Below, in pieces: positions 54,940 through 63,249 of a DNA stretch of 64,000 bases. The position numbers and the translations under genes are program-made. Numbering within the stretch: the first letter of the stretch is position 1; every line of letters starts with the position of its first letter. Source of the DNA: Serratia sp. AKBS12 (GTDB lineage Bacteria > Pseudomonadota > Gammaproteobacteria > Enterobacterales > Enterobacteriaceae); NCBI RefSeq assembly GCF_024793895.1, contig NZ_JANUSB010000016.1:62001-126000 (forward strand), in the 5' to 3' direction. The notes under the pieces are model-generated. The model saw only the letters and a list, made by a program, of their open reading frames with translations, did no database searches and was not told the origin of the DNA.

Positions 54940-55695
54940 ATGCTGCCGGAATTAACCGATGCCGAAGCGCTGCGCTATAACCGCCAGATCGTGCTGCGCG
55001 GTTTCGACTTTGACGGCCAGGAAAAGCTGAAAGCCGCTCATGCGCTGGTGATCGGTCTCGGCGGATTGGGTTGCGCCGCAGCGCCCTATCTGGCTGCGGC
55101 CGGCGTAGGGCGACTGACGCTGGTTGATTTCGACAGCGTGGCGCTGTCCAATTTACAGCGCCAGATCCTGCATAACGACAGCCGTATCGGCATGGCCAAA
55201 GTCACCTCGGCACAGCAGGCGCTGCGGAGTATCAATCCGCATGTACAGATCGACACCCTGGAGCAGCAACTGGACGAACGGCAGATGACCGCGCTGGTGG
55301 CCACCGCCGACGTGGTGCTGGACTGCAGCGACAACGTAGCGACCCGCGACCTGCTGAACCGCGTATGTCATGCGCAGCGCAAACCGCTGGTGTCCGGTGC
55401 GGCAATCCGCATGGAGGGGCAGCTTAGCGTGTTCACCTATCAGCCCGGCGAGCCCTGCTACCGCTGCCTGAGCCGGCTGTTCGGCGACAATGCTCTCAGC
55501 TGCGTCGAAGCCGGGGTGATGGCACCACTGGTCGGCACCATCGGCACGCTGCAGGCGATGGAAGCTATCAAGCTATTGGCGAATTTTGGCCGTCCGCTGG
55601 TTGGCAAGCTGTTGATGTTCGATGCGCTGTCGATGCAGTTTCGCGAAATGAAGCTGCCGAAGGATGCCCAATGCGAGGTGTGCGGAAAAAGCTAG
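54940..55695 (+). CDS. moeB: Molybdopterin-synthase adenylyltransferase MoeB
   Basis: 251 residues (E. coli 249). The E1-like nucleotide motif is VIGLGGLGCAAAPYLAAAG, followed by LQRQILHNDSRIG; zinc is bound by CYRC and CEVC. It adenylates the C terminus of MoaD before sulfur transfer. It forms an operon with moeA and ends in a shared hairpin with ybiT. Confidence 0.96.
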   Translation: MLPELTDAEALRYNRQIVLRGFDFDGQEKLKAAHALVIGLGGLGCAAAPYLAAAGVGRLTLVDFDSVALSNLQRQILHNDSRIGMAKVTSAQQALRSINPHVQIDTLEQQLDERQMTALVATADVVLDCSDNVATRDLLNRVCHAQRKPLVSGAAIRMEGQLSVFTYQPGEPCYRCLSRLFGDNALSCVEAGVMAPLVGTIGTLQAMEAIKLLANFGRPLVGKLLMFDALSMQFREMKLPKDAQCEVCGKS

Positions 55696-55701
55696 CAATC
55701 C

Positions 55702-55733
55702 CTCACGCTACGCTCGGCAGAACGTAGCGTGAG
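55702..55733. terminator. Hairpin between convergent moeB and ybiT
   Basis: Eleven-base perfect arms CTCACGCTACG (55702-55712) and 55723-55733 enclose a ten-base loop. No clear T-tract exists, so it may block read-through in both directions without being a strong intrinsic terminator. Confidence 0.7.
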
Positions 55734-55742
55734 AGCGGACAA

Positions 55743-57335
55743 TTAAACGATGCCCTGGCTACGCAGGTAATCTTCGTAGTTGCCGCTGAAGTCGATCACC
55801 TTGTTCGGCGTCATCTCCAGAATGCGGGTCGCCAACGAACTGACGAATTCACGGTCGTGGGAAACGAAGATCAGCGTCCCTTCATACATTTCCAGCGCCA
55901 TGTTCAGCGATTCGATCGATTCCATATCCATGTGGTTGGTCGGTTCATCCATAATCAGGATGTTAGGGCGCTGCATCATCAGCTTGCCAAACAGCATGCG
56001 GCCCTTCTCACCACCCGACAGCACCTTCACCTTCTTCTTGATGTCATCCTGGCTAAACAGCAAACGGCCCAGCACGCTGCGTACCGCCTGCTCGTCGTCC
56101 TTTTCCTGTTTCCATTGGCTCATCCAGTCGAAAACGGTCAGGGTTTCATCAAACTCGTATTCGTGATCCTGCGCGTAATAACCGATGCGCGCGTTTTCCG
56201 ACCATTTGACGGTGCCGCTGTCCGGTTGTGCATCACCCACCAGCGTTTTCAGCAGGGTGGATTTACCGATACCGTTCGGGCCCAGCACCGCCACTTTCTC
56301 ACCCACTTCAACCATCAGGTTGAACTTGCTGAACAGCGGGCCGTTATCGAAGCCCTTGGAGAGTGCTTCCACTTCCAGTGCGTTACGGAACAGTTTCTTG
56401 TCCTGCTCGAAACGGATGAACGGGTTCTGACGGCTGGAGGCCTTGACCTCTTCCAACTGGATCTTGTCGATCTGGCGCGCACGCGAGGTCGCCTGCTTGG
56501 ACTTGGAGGCGTTGGCGCTAAAGCGGCTCACGAACGATTGCAGTTCGTTGATCTGCGCCTTCTTCTTGGCGTTGTCGGCCATCAGACGTTCACGCGCCTG
56601 GGTTGCCGCCGTCATGTATTCGTCGTAGTTGCCCGGGTAAACGCGCAGTTCGCCGTAATCCAGATCCGCCATGTGCGTACAGACCATATTCAGGAAATGG
56701 CGGTCGTGCGAAATGATGATCATGGTGCTGTTGCGTTCGTTAAGCACCTGCTCCAGCCAACGAATGGTATCGATGTCCAGGTTGTTGGTCGGTTCGTCAA
56801 GCAGCAGAATTTCCGGATCGGAAAACAGCGCCTGAGCCAGCAGCACGCGCAGCTTGAAGCCCGGTGCGATTTCGCTCATCGGTCCGTAGTGCTGTTCAAC
56901 CGGAATACCCACGCCCAGCAGCAGTTCGCCGGCACGCGCTTCGGCGGTATAACCGTCCATTTCACCGTATTCGACTTCCAGATCGGCCACTTTATAGCCG
57001 TCTTCCTCGCTCATTTCCGGCAGAGCATAGATGCGGTCGCGCTCTTCCTTCACCGCCCACAGTTCGGTGTGGCCCATGATCACGGTATCAAGCACGCTGA
57101 ATTGTTCAAAGGCGAACTGATCCTGACGCAGTTTACCCAGACGCTCGTTCGGATCGAGGAACACGTTGCCGCCGCTCGGCACCAGATCGCCGCCCAGGAT
57201 TTTCATAAAGGTCGATTTGCCGCAGCCGTTGGCGCCGATCAAACCGTAGCGGTTACCGCCGCCAAACTTGACGGAAATGTTTTCAAACAGCGGCTTACTG
57301 CCAAACTGCATAGTGATGTTGTTAGTACTTAACAC
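55743..57335 (-). CDS. ybiT: ABC-F ATPase YbiT (GTG start)
   Basis: 530 residues, identical in length to E. coli YbiT. Two ABC domains: [16 protein letters not shown] with [11 protein letters not shown], then [16 protein letters not shown] with [14 protein letters not shown] and [12 protein letters not shown]. The lysine- and arginine-rich linker between them ([20 protein letters not shown]) is the P-site tRNA-interaction motif of ABC-F proteins. No membrane part is present. These proteins act on the ribosome to relieve stalled translation. The start is GTG 57335, since [16 protein letters not shown] aligns with E. coli. Confidence 0.95.
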   Translation of the reverse strand: MLSTNNITMQFGSKPLFENISVKFGGGNRYGLIGANGCGKSTFMKILGGDLVPSGGNVFLDPNERLGKLRQDQFAFEQFSVLDTVIMGHTELWAVKEERDRIYALPEMSEEDGYKVADLEVEYGEMDGYTAEARAGELLLGVGIPVEQHYGPMSEIAPGFKLRVLLAQALFSDPEILLLDEPTNNLDIDTIRWLEQVLNERNSTMIIISHDRHFLNMVCTHMADLDYGELRVYPGNYDEYMTAATQARERLMADNAKKKAQINELQSFVSRFSANASKSKQATSRARQIDKIQLEEVKASSRQNPFIRFEQDKKLFRNALEVEALSKGFDNGPLFSKFNLMVEVGEKVAVLGPNGIGKSTLLKTLVGDAQPDSGTVKWSENARIGYYAQDHEYEFDETLTVFDWMSQWKQEKDDEQAVRSVLGRLLFSQDDIKKKVKVLSGGEKGRMLFGKLMMQRPNILIMDEPTNHMDMESIESLNMALEMYEGTLIFVSHDREFVSSLATRILEMTPNKVIDFSGNYEDYLRSQGIV

Positions 57336-57477
57336 AACGCTCGCTCTTCATTGGGAATGTGATTTGGCGCGCATTATGCCATAACGAAACACAGAGATCG
57401 TCGGAAGTTTTGGTGAAGATTTGTGCGGCTTGCGCTGATGGCTGCATTTGGTAACTAAATTGTTCGCCCCGCGACGC

Positions 57478-58413
57478 TCATCGGTATTGCCAATAGGCCG
57501 GCGAGCCGTATTTCTCGACGAAGAAGTCAATCACCGCACGGACTTTCAATGGTGGGCGGCGTACGTTGGGATAGATGGCCGCGATCGCCTGCGGCTCCAG
57601 CGTGGTGGACACGGCAAACTGCGGCAATACCGGCACCAGCGCGCCGCTTTTCAACGCGTCGCCAATCAGCCAGTCGGGGAATACCACCATCCCCATGCCG
57701 TTCAGCGCGGCGCTGACCAGCGTTTCGGCATTATTCGAGGTCAGCGAACCGCTGAACGTATGCGGCTGCCAGCGCCGATCGTTATCGAGAAAGAACCAGC
57801 GTTGCGGCCCGGCAAAGCCGCGATAGACCAGACAGTTATGCCGATACAGATCTGCCGGCTGCGCCAGCGCGGGCGCATGCGCCAGATACGCCGGGCTGGC
57901 CGCCAGATGATATTGCGGCGTGGCGAACACCCGCGCATGCAAAGTCGAGCTGCCGAGTACGCCAATGCGAAACAGTAAATCGGTGGCATCGCGGTGAGGG
58001 TCGATAAACTCGTCGGTTTGCATCAGTTCGATGTTGAGCTGTGGATACCGGTCGCTCAACTCCCCAAGCCAGGGCGCAATGTGCCGCTGGCCAAACACCA
58101 CCGGGGCATTGAGCCGCACCAGCCCGCTCGGCTCACGCGCCCGTTGCTGCAACTCCCACTGCGCTTCGTTCATCTGGTCAAGCATCGAGCGAGCGTAACG
58201 GGCAAATAGTCGCCCGGCTTCGGTCGGCACCACGGCACGCGTATTGCGATACAGCAGTTGCGTCTGCAATGCGCTTTCCAACTGCTGTACTACCCGTGAA
58301 ACCGAGGACGCGGCGATGCCTTCTCGCCGGGCCACTTCGGAAAAGTTACCCAGTTCGACAATGGCCACGAACAACCGCATGGTGCGGATAGTGATCTGTT
58401 GCAAGTCTTCCAT
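57478..58413 (-). CDS. LysR-family regulator
   Basis: 311 residues from ATG 58413, preceded by AGGA; the upstream open frame of 40 codons is a shadow of the divergent promoter region. The helix-turn-helix is TMRLFVAIVELGNFSEVARR...ASSVSRVVQQLE, followed by a typical effector domain (VRLNAPVVFGQRHIAPWLGE). It is of the CrgA/DsdC-like subgroup common as local regulators. It diverges from the DUF606 gene pair across 98 bp and probably controls it. The ligand is unknown. Confidence 0.9.
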   Translation of the reverse strand: MEDLQQITIRTMRLFVAIVELGNFSEVARREGIAASSVSRVVQQLESALQTQLLYRNTRAVVPTEAGRLFARYARSMLDQMNEAQWELQQRAREPSGLVRLNAPVVFGQRHIAPWLGELSDRYPQLNIELMQTDEFIDPHRDATDLLFRIGVLGSSTLHARVFATPQYHLAASPAYLAHAPALAQPADLYRHNCLVYRGFAGPQRWFFLDNDRRWQPHTFSGSLTSNNAETLVSAALNGMGMVVFPDWLIGDALKSGALVPVLPQFAVSTTLEPQAIAAIYPNVRRPPLKVRAVIDFFVEKYGSPAYWQYR

Positions 58414-58511
58414 CTGTGCAAATCCTGCAAAGCTGTTTCCCTTATTATGCTGTTTTTCGAAACGACGCAACAGCCTACAGTGTGCGACTGGTTTTTTTGG
58501 AGCAACAATTG

Positions 58512-58952
58512 ATGAATATCGTCTTGATCGCACTGGTGGTATTAGGCGGCATGGGGCTGTCGGTGGAGGCCGGTCTGCTCGGGCCGCTGGGGGGCGAAGT
58601 CGGCCATTTATGGGCCACCTTCAGCATTTTTAGCGTCGGCGCGGTGCTGTCTCTGCTGCTGGTGATCTTCTTCGGCCCACGCAATGCGCCCTCCTATCTG
58701 GCGCAGCCGGGCTGGCAACTGCTAGGCGGCATTCTTGGCCCGGTATACGTGGTGGTATTGACCCTGGCGACGCCCACCATCGGCATTGCCATGACGATGA
58801 TCGCCATACTGGCTGGACAGGTGGGTAAAAGCCTGCTGATAGACCATTTTGGCTGGTTTGGTACCCCGGCAAGGCGGGTTAACGGCCAGCGCATGCTGGC
58901 GCTGGTATTTATCATCGCGGCATTGGCACTGATCGCAGGAGACAAGCTATGA
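58512..58952 (+). CDS. DUF606/YdcZ-family DMT transporter, subunit 1
   Basis: 146 residues with five hydrophobic segments. Start at ATG 58512 with GGAG upstream; the long open frame before it lies in the regulatory gap. GGMGLSVEAGLLGPLGG and GGILGPVYVVVLTLATPTIG are the family pattern. Its stop overlaps the start of the next gene as ATGA, indicating coupled synthesis. In this family paired genes usually encode two halves that insert in opposite orientation and form one transporter. The substrate is unknown. Confidence 0.88.
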   Translation: MNIVLIALVVLGGMGLSVEAGLLGPLGGEVGHLWATFSIFSVGAVLSLLLVIFFGPRNAPSYLAQPGWQLLGGILGPVYVVVLTLATPTIGIAMTMIAILAGQVGKSLLIDHFGWFGTPARRVNGQRMLALVFIIAALALIAGDKL

Positions 58953-59434
58953 CATTGATCATGATTATGCTGGCGGTGCTGGCCGGTGCAGTATTAAGCA
59001 TGCAGGCGGCAATAAACGGCCGATTGGGCCAGAGCGTAGGCGTGCTGAAAAGTGCGTTTCTCACCTTTTTCCTCGGCGCGCTGGTCACCGCGTTGCTGAT
59101 TCTGTTTTTCGCCCAACCGATGAACGCCACTTTGTTGAGCGTGCCGAAGTGGCAACTGCTTGGCGCCCTGTTTGGCGTGCCTTACATCATCATTATGGTG
59201 TTGGCGGTACAGCGCATCGGCACCGCCGTAGCCACCGTTGCGGTAATTTTCGGCCAGCTGGCGATGAGCGTGCTGATCGACAGCTTTGGCTGGCTGGGCA
59301 ACGCGGAAATCCCGTTTTCCCTTAACCGTGCGCTGGCGCTACTCTGTCTGGCTGTAGCACTGGTGCTGATCTACCGTAGCAACGCACCGGCCAAACGACG
59401 GGTAGAAACGGCGCCTGAGGCCAGCGGCGTTTAA
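58949..59434 (+). CDS. DUF606/YdcZ-family DMT transporter, subunit 2
   Basis: 161 residues, five hydrophobic segments: AVLAGAVLSMQAAINGRLGQ, FLTFFLGALVTALLILFF, LLGALFGVPYIIIMVLAVQR and VAVIFGQLAMSVLIDSFGWL. It is clearly homologous to the preceding protein and overlaps it by four bases. Both carry the common segment FGQ/AGQ...LIDxFGW. It ends in a charged tail. A heterodimeric transporter is inferred; expression is likely under the divergent LysR protein. Confidence 0.88.
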   Translation: MTLIMIMLAVLAGAVLSMQAAINGRLGQSVGVLKSAFLTFFLGALVTALLILFFAQPMNATLLSVPKWQLLGALFGVPYIIIMVLAVQRIGTAVATVAVIFGQLAMSVLIDSFGWLGNAEIPFSLNRALALLCLAVALVLIYRSNAPAKRRVETAPEASGV

Positions 59435-59542
59435 AGACCGCATAAAATGATCGCCAACATATTGTACAAATCAACACTTGTTGTATAAGTTTATCGCGGG
59501 GATTGCCACATCCCTGTAACGAAAGATGCAGTTGCATCGCCT

Positions 59543-59583
59543 CTGGAGGCCAGATCTCTTTTTGCCTCCAGCGGTTTTATTTT
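59543..59583 (+). terminator. Terminator/attenuator between the DUF606 pair and the AriR-like gene
   Basis: CTGGAGGC (59543-59550) pairs exactly with 59564-59571 around a 13-base loop, followed by CGGTTTTATTTT. A second small palindrome GATGCA-GT-TGCATC lies just upstream at 59525-59538. It can terminate the DUF606 transcript, or attenuate the AriR-like gene if that promoter is upstream. Confidence 0.65.
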
Positions 59584-59646
59584 CCTGTGCCGTGTCGGCC
59601 GGGACTTATACAGCGTATGAAGACTCACCGAGGTTGGAGAACGATC

Positions 59647-59907
59647 ATGCAGCACAGCATTCGACAAACTGCCAAAGAAATTACCGACTACTTCAATGCC
59701 TCCGATGCCGAGACCAACCGACATGCGCCAACCCTAACGGCTTTGATCAACGAAATGATGCAGGATGGGCAGCCGGTATCCAATAAAACCCTGGTGGCGC
59801 GTCTGGTTTATAAACTGGAACTGGAGTCAGACGAACGCCAGCTACAGAACTATCGACAGGTTCTGGAACATCTATTGATGAAAAATGCCAACGCCGCAGG
59901 GCAATAA
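59647..59907 (+). CDS. AriR/YmgB-like biofilm and acid-resistance regulator
   Basis: 86 residues. Start chosen at ATG 59647, where GGAGA has good spacing. ETNRHAPTLTALINEMMQDG and NKTLVARLVYKLELESDERQ match the YmgB/AriR family of small helical dimers, which in E. coli repress biofilm formation and protect against acid. The gene has no operon partner in overlap; a 118-bp gap separates it from the next small stress-type gene. The leader region has two hairpins. Confidence 0.82.
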   Translation: MQHSIRQTAKEITDYFNASDAETNRHAPTLTALINEMMQDGQPVSNKTLVARLVYKLELESDERQLQNYRQVLEHLLMKNANAAGQ

Positions 59908-60025
59908 ACCGTTTCTATCGGCAGCGGTGCAATACTTGAACACATTTTAATCGCGCATTGCCCCACGTTCTCAACTATGTTTAAAACTGTGCCCGCCCCG
60001 GGCTGACCTAAACCAAGGAGGCAAT

Positions 60026-60274
60026 ATGTTCGATAAGGCTAATGACAAGATCGATGAAGCCATCGGCGCAGGACAGGAGCAGTTTGGCAAAACCTTTGAC
60101 CAACCCGAGCACGAGTTCAAAGGTAAAGTGCGCAAGCAGCTCGCACGCGGTGCCTATACCGTGGATGACGTGATTGAATCGGTGAAGGATCAAACCAAAT
60201 CCTCCCCGCTGGCCGCATTGCTGATTGCCGCCGGTGCAGGTTTCATTCTGGGTAAAATCATTACCCGAAAATAA
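60026..60274 (+). CDS. Small glycine-zipper membrane protein, ElaB/YqjD-like
   Basis: 82 residues with a strong AAGGAGGCAAT ribosome site. The N-terminal half is amphipathic and charged (DKANDKIDEAIGAGQEQFGK), the C terminus is one membrane segment with small residues (PLAALLIAAGAGFILGKIIT) ending in RK. That is the layout of ElaB/YqjD/YgaM C-tail-anchored proteins that bind ribosomes or protect membranes in stationary phase. Sequence identity to them is low; a CsbD-like N-terminal half is another reading. Function unknown. Confidence 0.75.
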   Translation: MFDKANDKIDEAIGAGQEQFGKTFDQPEHEFKGKVRKQLARGAYTVDDVIESVKDQTKSSPLAALLIAAGAGFILGKIITRK

Positions 60275-60287
60275 TCCTGTACAGCTT

Positions 60288-60315
60288 CAGCCCGCGCCTG
60301 GCGGGCTGTAGTTTT
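60288..60315. terminator. Bidirectional terminator between small membrane protein and ABM gene
   Basis: CAGCCCGC (60288-60295) and its complement (60301-60308) enclose a five-base loop and are followed by TAGTTTTC. The genes converge. Confidence 0.75.
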
Positions 60316-60322
60316 CACCTCC

Positions 60323-60667
60323 TCAACCATGCACCTGCCGACTGTCGCTCGGCGCCTGCTCACGATGTTGCAGCCCATAGTCCCTGACCACCTGCGCAAC
60401 CCGCAAACGATAATCCGCCAGCAGCTGACTGCGTCCCCGTTCCTGTGCCGCCCGGTGCGCTTCCAGATTACGCCATTGTTGCACCGCCGCCTCGTCGCGC
60501 CAGAACGACAATGACAGCAATTTCTGCGGCTCGGCCAGGCTTTGAAAACGCTCAATAGAAATAAAGCCGTCAATCTGTGCCAGCAGCGGTTTCAGTTCGG
60601 CGGCCAGATGCAGATAACTGTCGCGCTGGCCGTCGGCCGCCTGTAGTTCAAAAATAACTGCGATCAT
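60323..60667 (-). CDS. ABM-domain (antibiotic biosynthesis monooxygenase) protein
   Basis: 114 residues with a ferredoxin-like ABM fold: IAVIFELQAADGQRDSYLHL, IDGFISIERFQS and KLLSLSFWRDEAAVQQW are typical. Such dimers include quinone monooxygenases and haem-degrading enzymes, and many are uncharacterised. It starts at ATG 60667, overlapping the P450 stop by four bases (60664-60667), so synthesis is coupled to the P450. The C-terminal tail is longer than the core domain needs. Substrate unknown. Confidence 0.88.
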   Translation of the reverse strand: MIAVIFELQAADGQRDSYLHLAAELKPLLAQIDGFISIERFQSLAEPQKLLSLSFWRDEAAVQQWRNLEAHRAAQERGRSQLLADYRLRVAQVVRDYGLQHREQAPSDSRQVHG

Positions 60668-61638
60668 GCCTGTTCCTCCAGAGTATAAAATTCAGCGACG
60701 CGCGCATTTTGCGACTCGCGCCAGCGAACATGCCGTAACGGCCGGCGATCGAGCCCCAACGCAGCCAGATGGCGCAGACCGTTAAGCGCGATGATTCTGG
60801 CCCAGAGTTCTCCTGGGCAGCGATGAACGCCATGGCCAAAGGCGAAACTGGCCTGCGGCGTGTGCAGCGGTACCAGCACACTTTGCTCGGCCACCAGCCG
60901 TTGCCCTGCCAGCCACGCGCCGTCGCGACCGGCAAAGCGTCGGGTGTTCTGGATCGGTGGCGTATCGCGCAGTACCCGCTCGATGGCGGTTTCCGCACTG
61001 ACGGCGGCGCCGGCGCCGGCCAGCAATGCCAATCCCATCAGCCCCGCGGTGCCTTCGCAGGCCTGGAACAGCAACCCCACGGCGTTGGCCAGCGCGCTAT
61101 GCCTATCGCTGCCAAACTGCCTGCAACGGCTCAGCAGCGCGACGCACAGCACCCCCTGCCCCTGACTGACCCGTTGATACAGCCTGCCGGCGGCGACCGC
61201 CCCGCTCGCCATTTGCGCTGGCGTTGCCCCCGGTGCGATACAACGCACAAAATCCAGCACCTCATCCACCAGCGTTGTCCAGTGTGGTGGCTCAATCCCC
61301 AGCGCCAGCCCCAGCACGCACACCGGCAACGCATAATTGAACCGCGTCAGCGCCTCGGCGTCAGGCGCCTGTGGCGCCAGCTGCTGCGCGGCGTGTAGCG
61401 AAAACCGTTCAATCTGCTGCGCACCGATATCCGCCAACGCCTGGCTGACCGCCGCCTTCAGCCCCCGGTGCGCCTCGCCGTCGCGCATACGCACCATGGC
61501 AGCAAAAATGCCCTGCGCCGGCGTGTCAATCAACGGTAATGGCACCGGCTGCTGCCACGGCCGTACCGTCAGTTCGGCATGGCTCAGCGCGGCCTGCACC
61601 TGTTGGGCGTCAGTCAGATGAAAAGGACAATGGCTCAT
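60664..61638 (-). CDS. Compact cytochrome P450 with non-canonical K-helix and missing meander
   Basis: 324 residues against about 400 for bacterial P450s. The haem loop FAFGHGVHRCPGE (Cys near 274) is intact. The C-helix HxxxR is HRGLK (57-61). In the I-helix ACEGTA (193-198) replaces AGxETT, so the acid is shifted or lost while Thr remains. In the K-helix ERVLR (220-224) the Glu of ExxR is Arg. Only about 43 residues lie between ExxR and the haem loop, so the meander with its PERF-type Arg is nearly absent. Start set at the second ATG (61638), seven bases after AAGGAG; the first ATG (61644) is one base from it. Translationally coupled to the ABM gene, divergent from the ArsR gene. Substrate and redox partner unknown. 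Confidence 0.85.
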   Translation of the reverse strand: MSHCPFHLTDAQQVQAALSHAELTVRPWQQPVPLPLIDTPAQGIFAAMVRMRDGEAHRGLKAAVSQALADIGAQQIERFSLHAAQQLAPQAPDAEALTRFNYALPVCVLGLALGIEPPHWTTLVDEVLDFVRCIAPGATPAQMASGAVAAGRLYQRVSQGQGVLCVALLSRCRQFGSDRHSALANAVGLLFQACEGTAGLMGLALLAGAGAAVSAETAIERVLRDTPPIQNTRRFAGRDGAWLAGQRLVAEQSVLVPLHTPQASFAFGHGVHRCPGELWARIIALNGLRHLAALGLDRRPLRHVRWRESQNARVAEFYTLEEQA

Positions 61639-61669
61639 TGGCATACTCCTTGTTGATCGGTTGATGCCA
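61639..61669. promoter_or_regulatory. Candidate operator between P450 and ArsR genes
   Basis: TGGCAT (61639-61644) and ATGCCA (61664-61669) form a perfect dyad with a 19-base spacer that covers the P450 ribosome site. A direct repeat TTGAT-CGG-TTGAT lies within it. ArsR-type regulators often bind such dyads, but this gap of 75 bp also holds two promoters, so the assignment is weak. Confidence 0.3.
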
Positions 61670-61713
61670 GCCTAAACTCAGCGCATCCGCAACGCTTCGC
61701 TAAGGAACGAAAT

Positions 61714-62400
61714 ATGCATGCCGAAGATATCGGAGACCGTCTGGCGGCGTTGAGCGCCGCCATTGCCGACCGCACCCGCGCGCGCATGCTGTGCCTGCTG
61801 ATGGACGGCCGCGCCTATACCGCCACCGAACTCGGCGTAGCGGCAGAGGTGGCAGCGTCTACCGCCAGCAGTCATTTGGCGCGCCTGCAGCTGCAGCAGT
61901 TGATCGTCTGCGTCAAACAGGGGCGCTATCGCTATTTCCGCCTGGCAAGCAGCGCGGTGGCGACCACGCTGGAATCATTGATGGCGCTGGCCGGCGTCGA
62001 ACAGCCGCGGGTCAAAAGCAGTACGCCGAACTCACTGCAGTTCGCCCGTACCTGCTATGACCATATGGCCGGGGAAGTGGCGGTAAAATTGCACAACCGG
62101 CTGTTTGAACTGCAATGGCTGCACGGGGACAGCGACTATCAACTCAGCGAAACCGGCCGCATGGCGCTGAGCCAACTGGGCGTAGACTGTGCGCCAATGC
62201 CTTCCCGCCGGCGCTTTGCCTGCGGTTGCCTGGACTGGAGCGAACGGCGCGAACATCTCGGCGGCGCGCTGGGTGCGGCGCTGCTGAGCACCTTTGAACA
62301 ACGCGGTTGGCTGCGCAAACGGCTCGACAGTCGCGAACTGCAACTGACAGCCGCCGGCAAAAAGGCGCTGATGGCGCATTTTGGTCTGGTGCTGTCATGA
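61714..62400 (+). CDS. ArsR-family regulator with duplicated C-terminal module
   Basis: 228 residues. The N-terminal winged helix (IADRTRARMLCLLMDGRAYT to ASTASSHLARLQLQQL) is ArsR type; typical metal-binding Cys of ArsR (ELCVCDL) are absent. The C-terminal part contains two related units, YQLSETGRMALSQLG and LQLTAAGKKALMAHFG, and the motif CGCLDWSERREHLGGALGAA, which recurs in a subgroup of long ArsR proteins. Divergent from the P450 gene by 75 bp, so probably its repressor. Inducer unknown. AAGGAA precedes ATG 61714. Confidence 0.88.
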   Translation: MHAEDIGDRLAALSAAIADRTRARMLCLLMDGRAYTATELGVAAEVAASTASSHLARLQLQQLIVCVKQGRYRYFRLASSAVATTLESLMALAGVEQPRVKSSTPNSLQFARTCYDHMAGEVAVKLHNRLFELQWLHGDSDYQLSETGRMALSQLGVDCAPMPSRRRFACGCLDWSERREHLGGALGAALLSTFEQRGWLRKRLDSRELQLTAAGKKALMAHFGLVLS

Positions 62401-62473
62401 TGGACTGCGTTAGCTTTACTGCAATACTTGAACGGTACGCTTAACCTGAACCCGCAAACGGTGAGGAACCATC

Positions 62474-63178
62474 ATGTTTGATCCCAATAAATTCCCGATT
62501 ACCACACGTTGGCCAGCGCAGCACCCCGAACGGCTGCAACTTTATTCGTTGCCCACGCCCAATGGCGTCAAGGTGTCGATCATGCTGGAAGAGATCGGCC
62601 TGCCTTACGAACCCCATCTGATTGATATCGGCAATAACGAAACCTGGACGCCAGAGTTCCTGGCGCTGAACCCGAACGGCAAAATACCGGCGATCCTCGA
62701 TCCGGCCGGGCCGGACGGCAAGCCGCTGGCGCTGTTTGAATCTGGCGCCATTCTGCTGTATCTGGCAGAAAAGTGCGGCCAACTGCTGCCGAACCATCCG
62801 GTGCAGCGTATCGAAACCCTGCAATGGGTGTTCTTCCAGATGGCGGCGATCGGCCCGATGTTTGGCCAGCTCGGCTTCTTCCATAAGTTCGCCGGCCGTG
62901 AGTATGAAGACAAGCGCCCGTTGCAACGCTATCAGAAAGAATCCAAACGCCTGCTGGGCGTGCTGGAAACCCGACTGGCTGGCCGCGAGTGGATCATGGG
63001 CAACGAGTACAGCATCGCCGATATTTCACTGCTCGGCTGGGTACGCAACCTGATTGGTTTCTACGAGGCGCGGGAGTTGGTGGAGTTCGACAGCTTCCCA
63101 CAGGTGGCGGCCTGGCTGGCACGCGGGCTGGCACGCCCGGCGGTACAACGCGGATTACTGATCCCGGCGCGCGAGTGA
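62474..63178 (+). CDS. Glutathione S-transferase, YfcG/YghU-like (nu class)
   Basis: 234 residues. The thioredoxin-like N-terminal domain reads RLQLYSLPTPNGVKVSIMLE, with LNPNGKIPAILD and the glutathione-binding FESGAILLYLAEK. The helical C-terminal domain has EWIMGNEYSIADISLLGWV. The catalytic Thr-Asn pair of Ure2p-like and nu-class enzymes corresponds to TPNG. Such enzymes mainly show disulfide-bond reductase activity. GAGGAACC precedes ATG 62474. It follows the ArsR gene after 73 bp on the same strand and may belong with it. Confidence 0.9.
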   Translation: MFDPNKFPITTRWPAQHPERLQLYSLPTPNGVKVSIMLEEIGLPYEPHLIDIGNNETWTPEFLALNPNGKIPAILDPAGPDGKPLALFESGAILLYLAEKCGQLLPNHPVQRIETLQWVFFQMAAIGPMFGQLGFFHKFAGREYEDKRPLQRYQKESKRLLGVLETRLAGREWIMGNEYSIADISLLGWVRNLIGFYEARELVEFDSFPQVAAWLARGLARPAVQRGLLIPARE

Positions 63179-63249
63179 CTATCGCCAGGTGCTGATTGCC
63201 GCGATTTCGTTACGCCTGAAGCAAGGGCAATCGCTAACAAGGAGATGGG

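Noticed and set aside
55702-55733. GTAGCGTG inside the moeB-ybiT hairpin looks like the ops core
   Set aside because: It is part of a symmetric terminator-like stem between converging genes, the preceding ops bases are absent and no polymer operon follows.
55857-57332. 491-codon open frame on the plus strand opposite ybiT
   Set aside because: It covers almost exactly the complement of the certain ybiT gene, lacks a ribosome site and has no family features.
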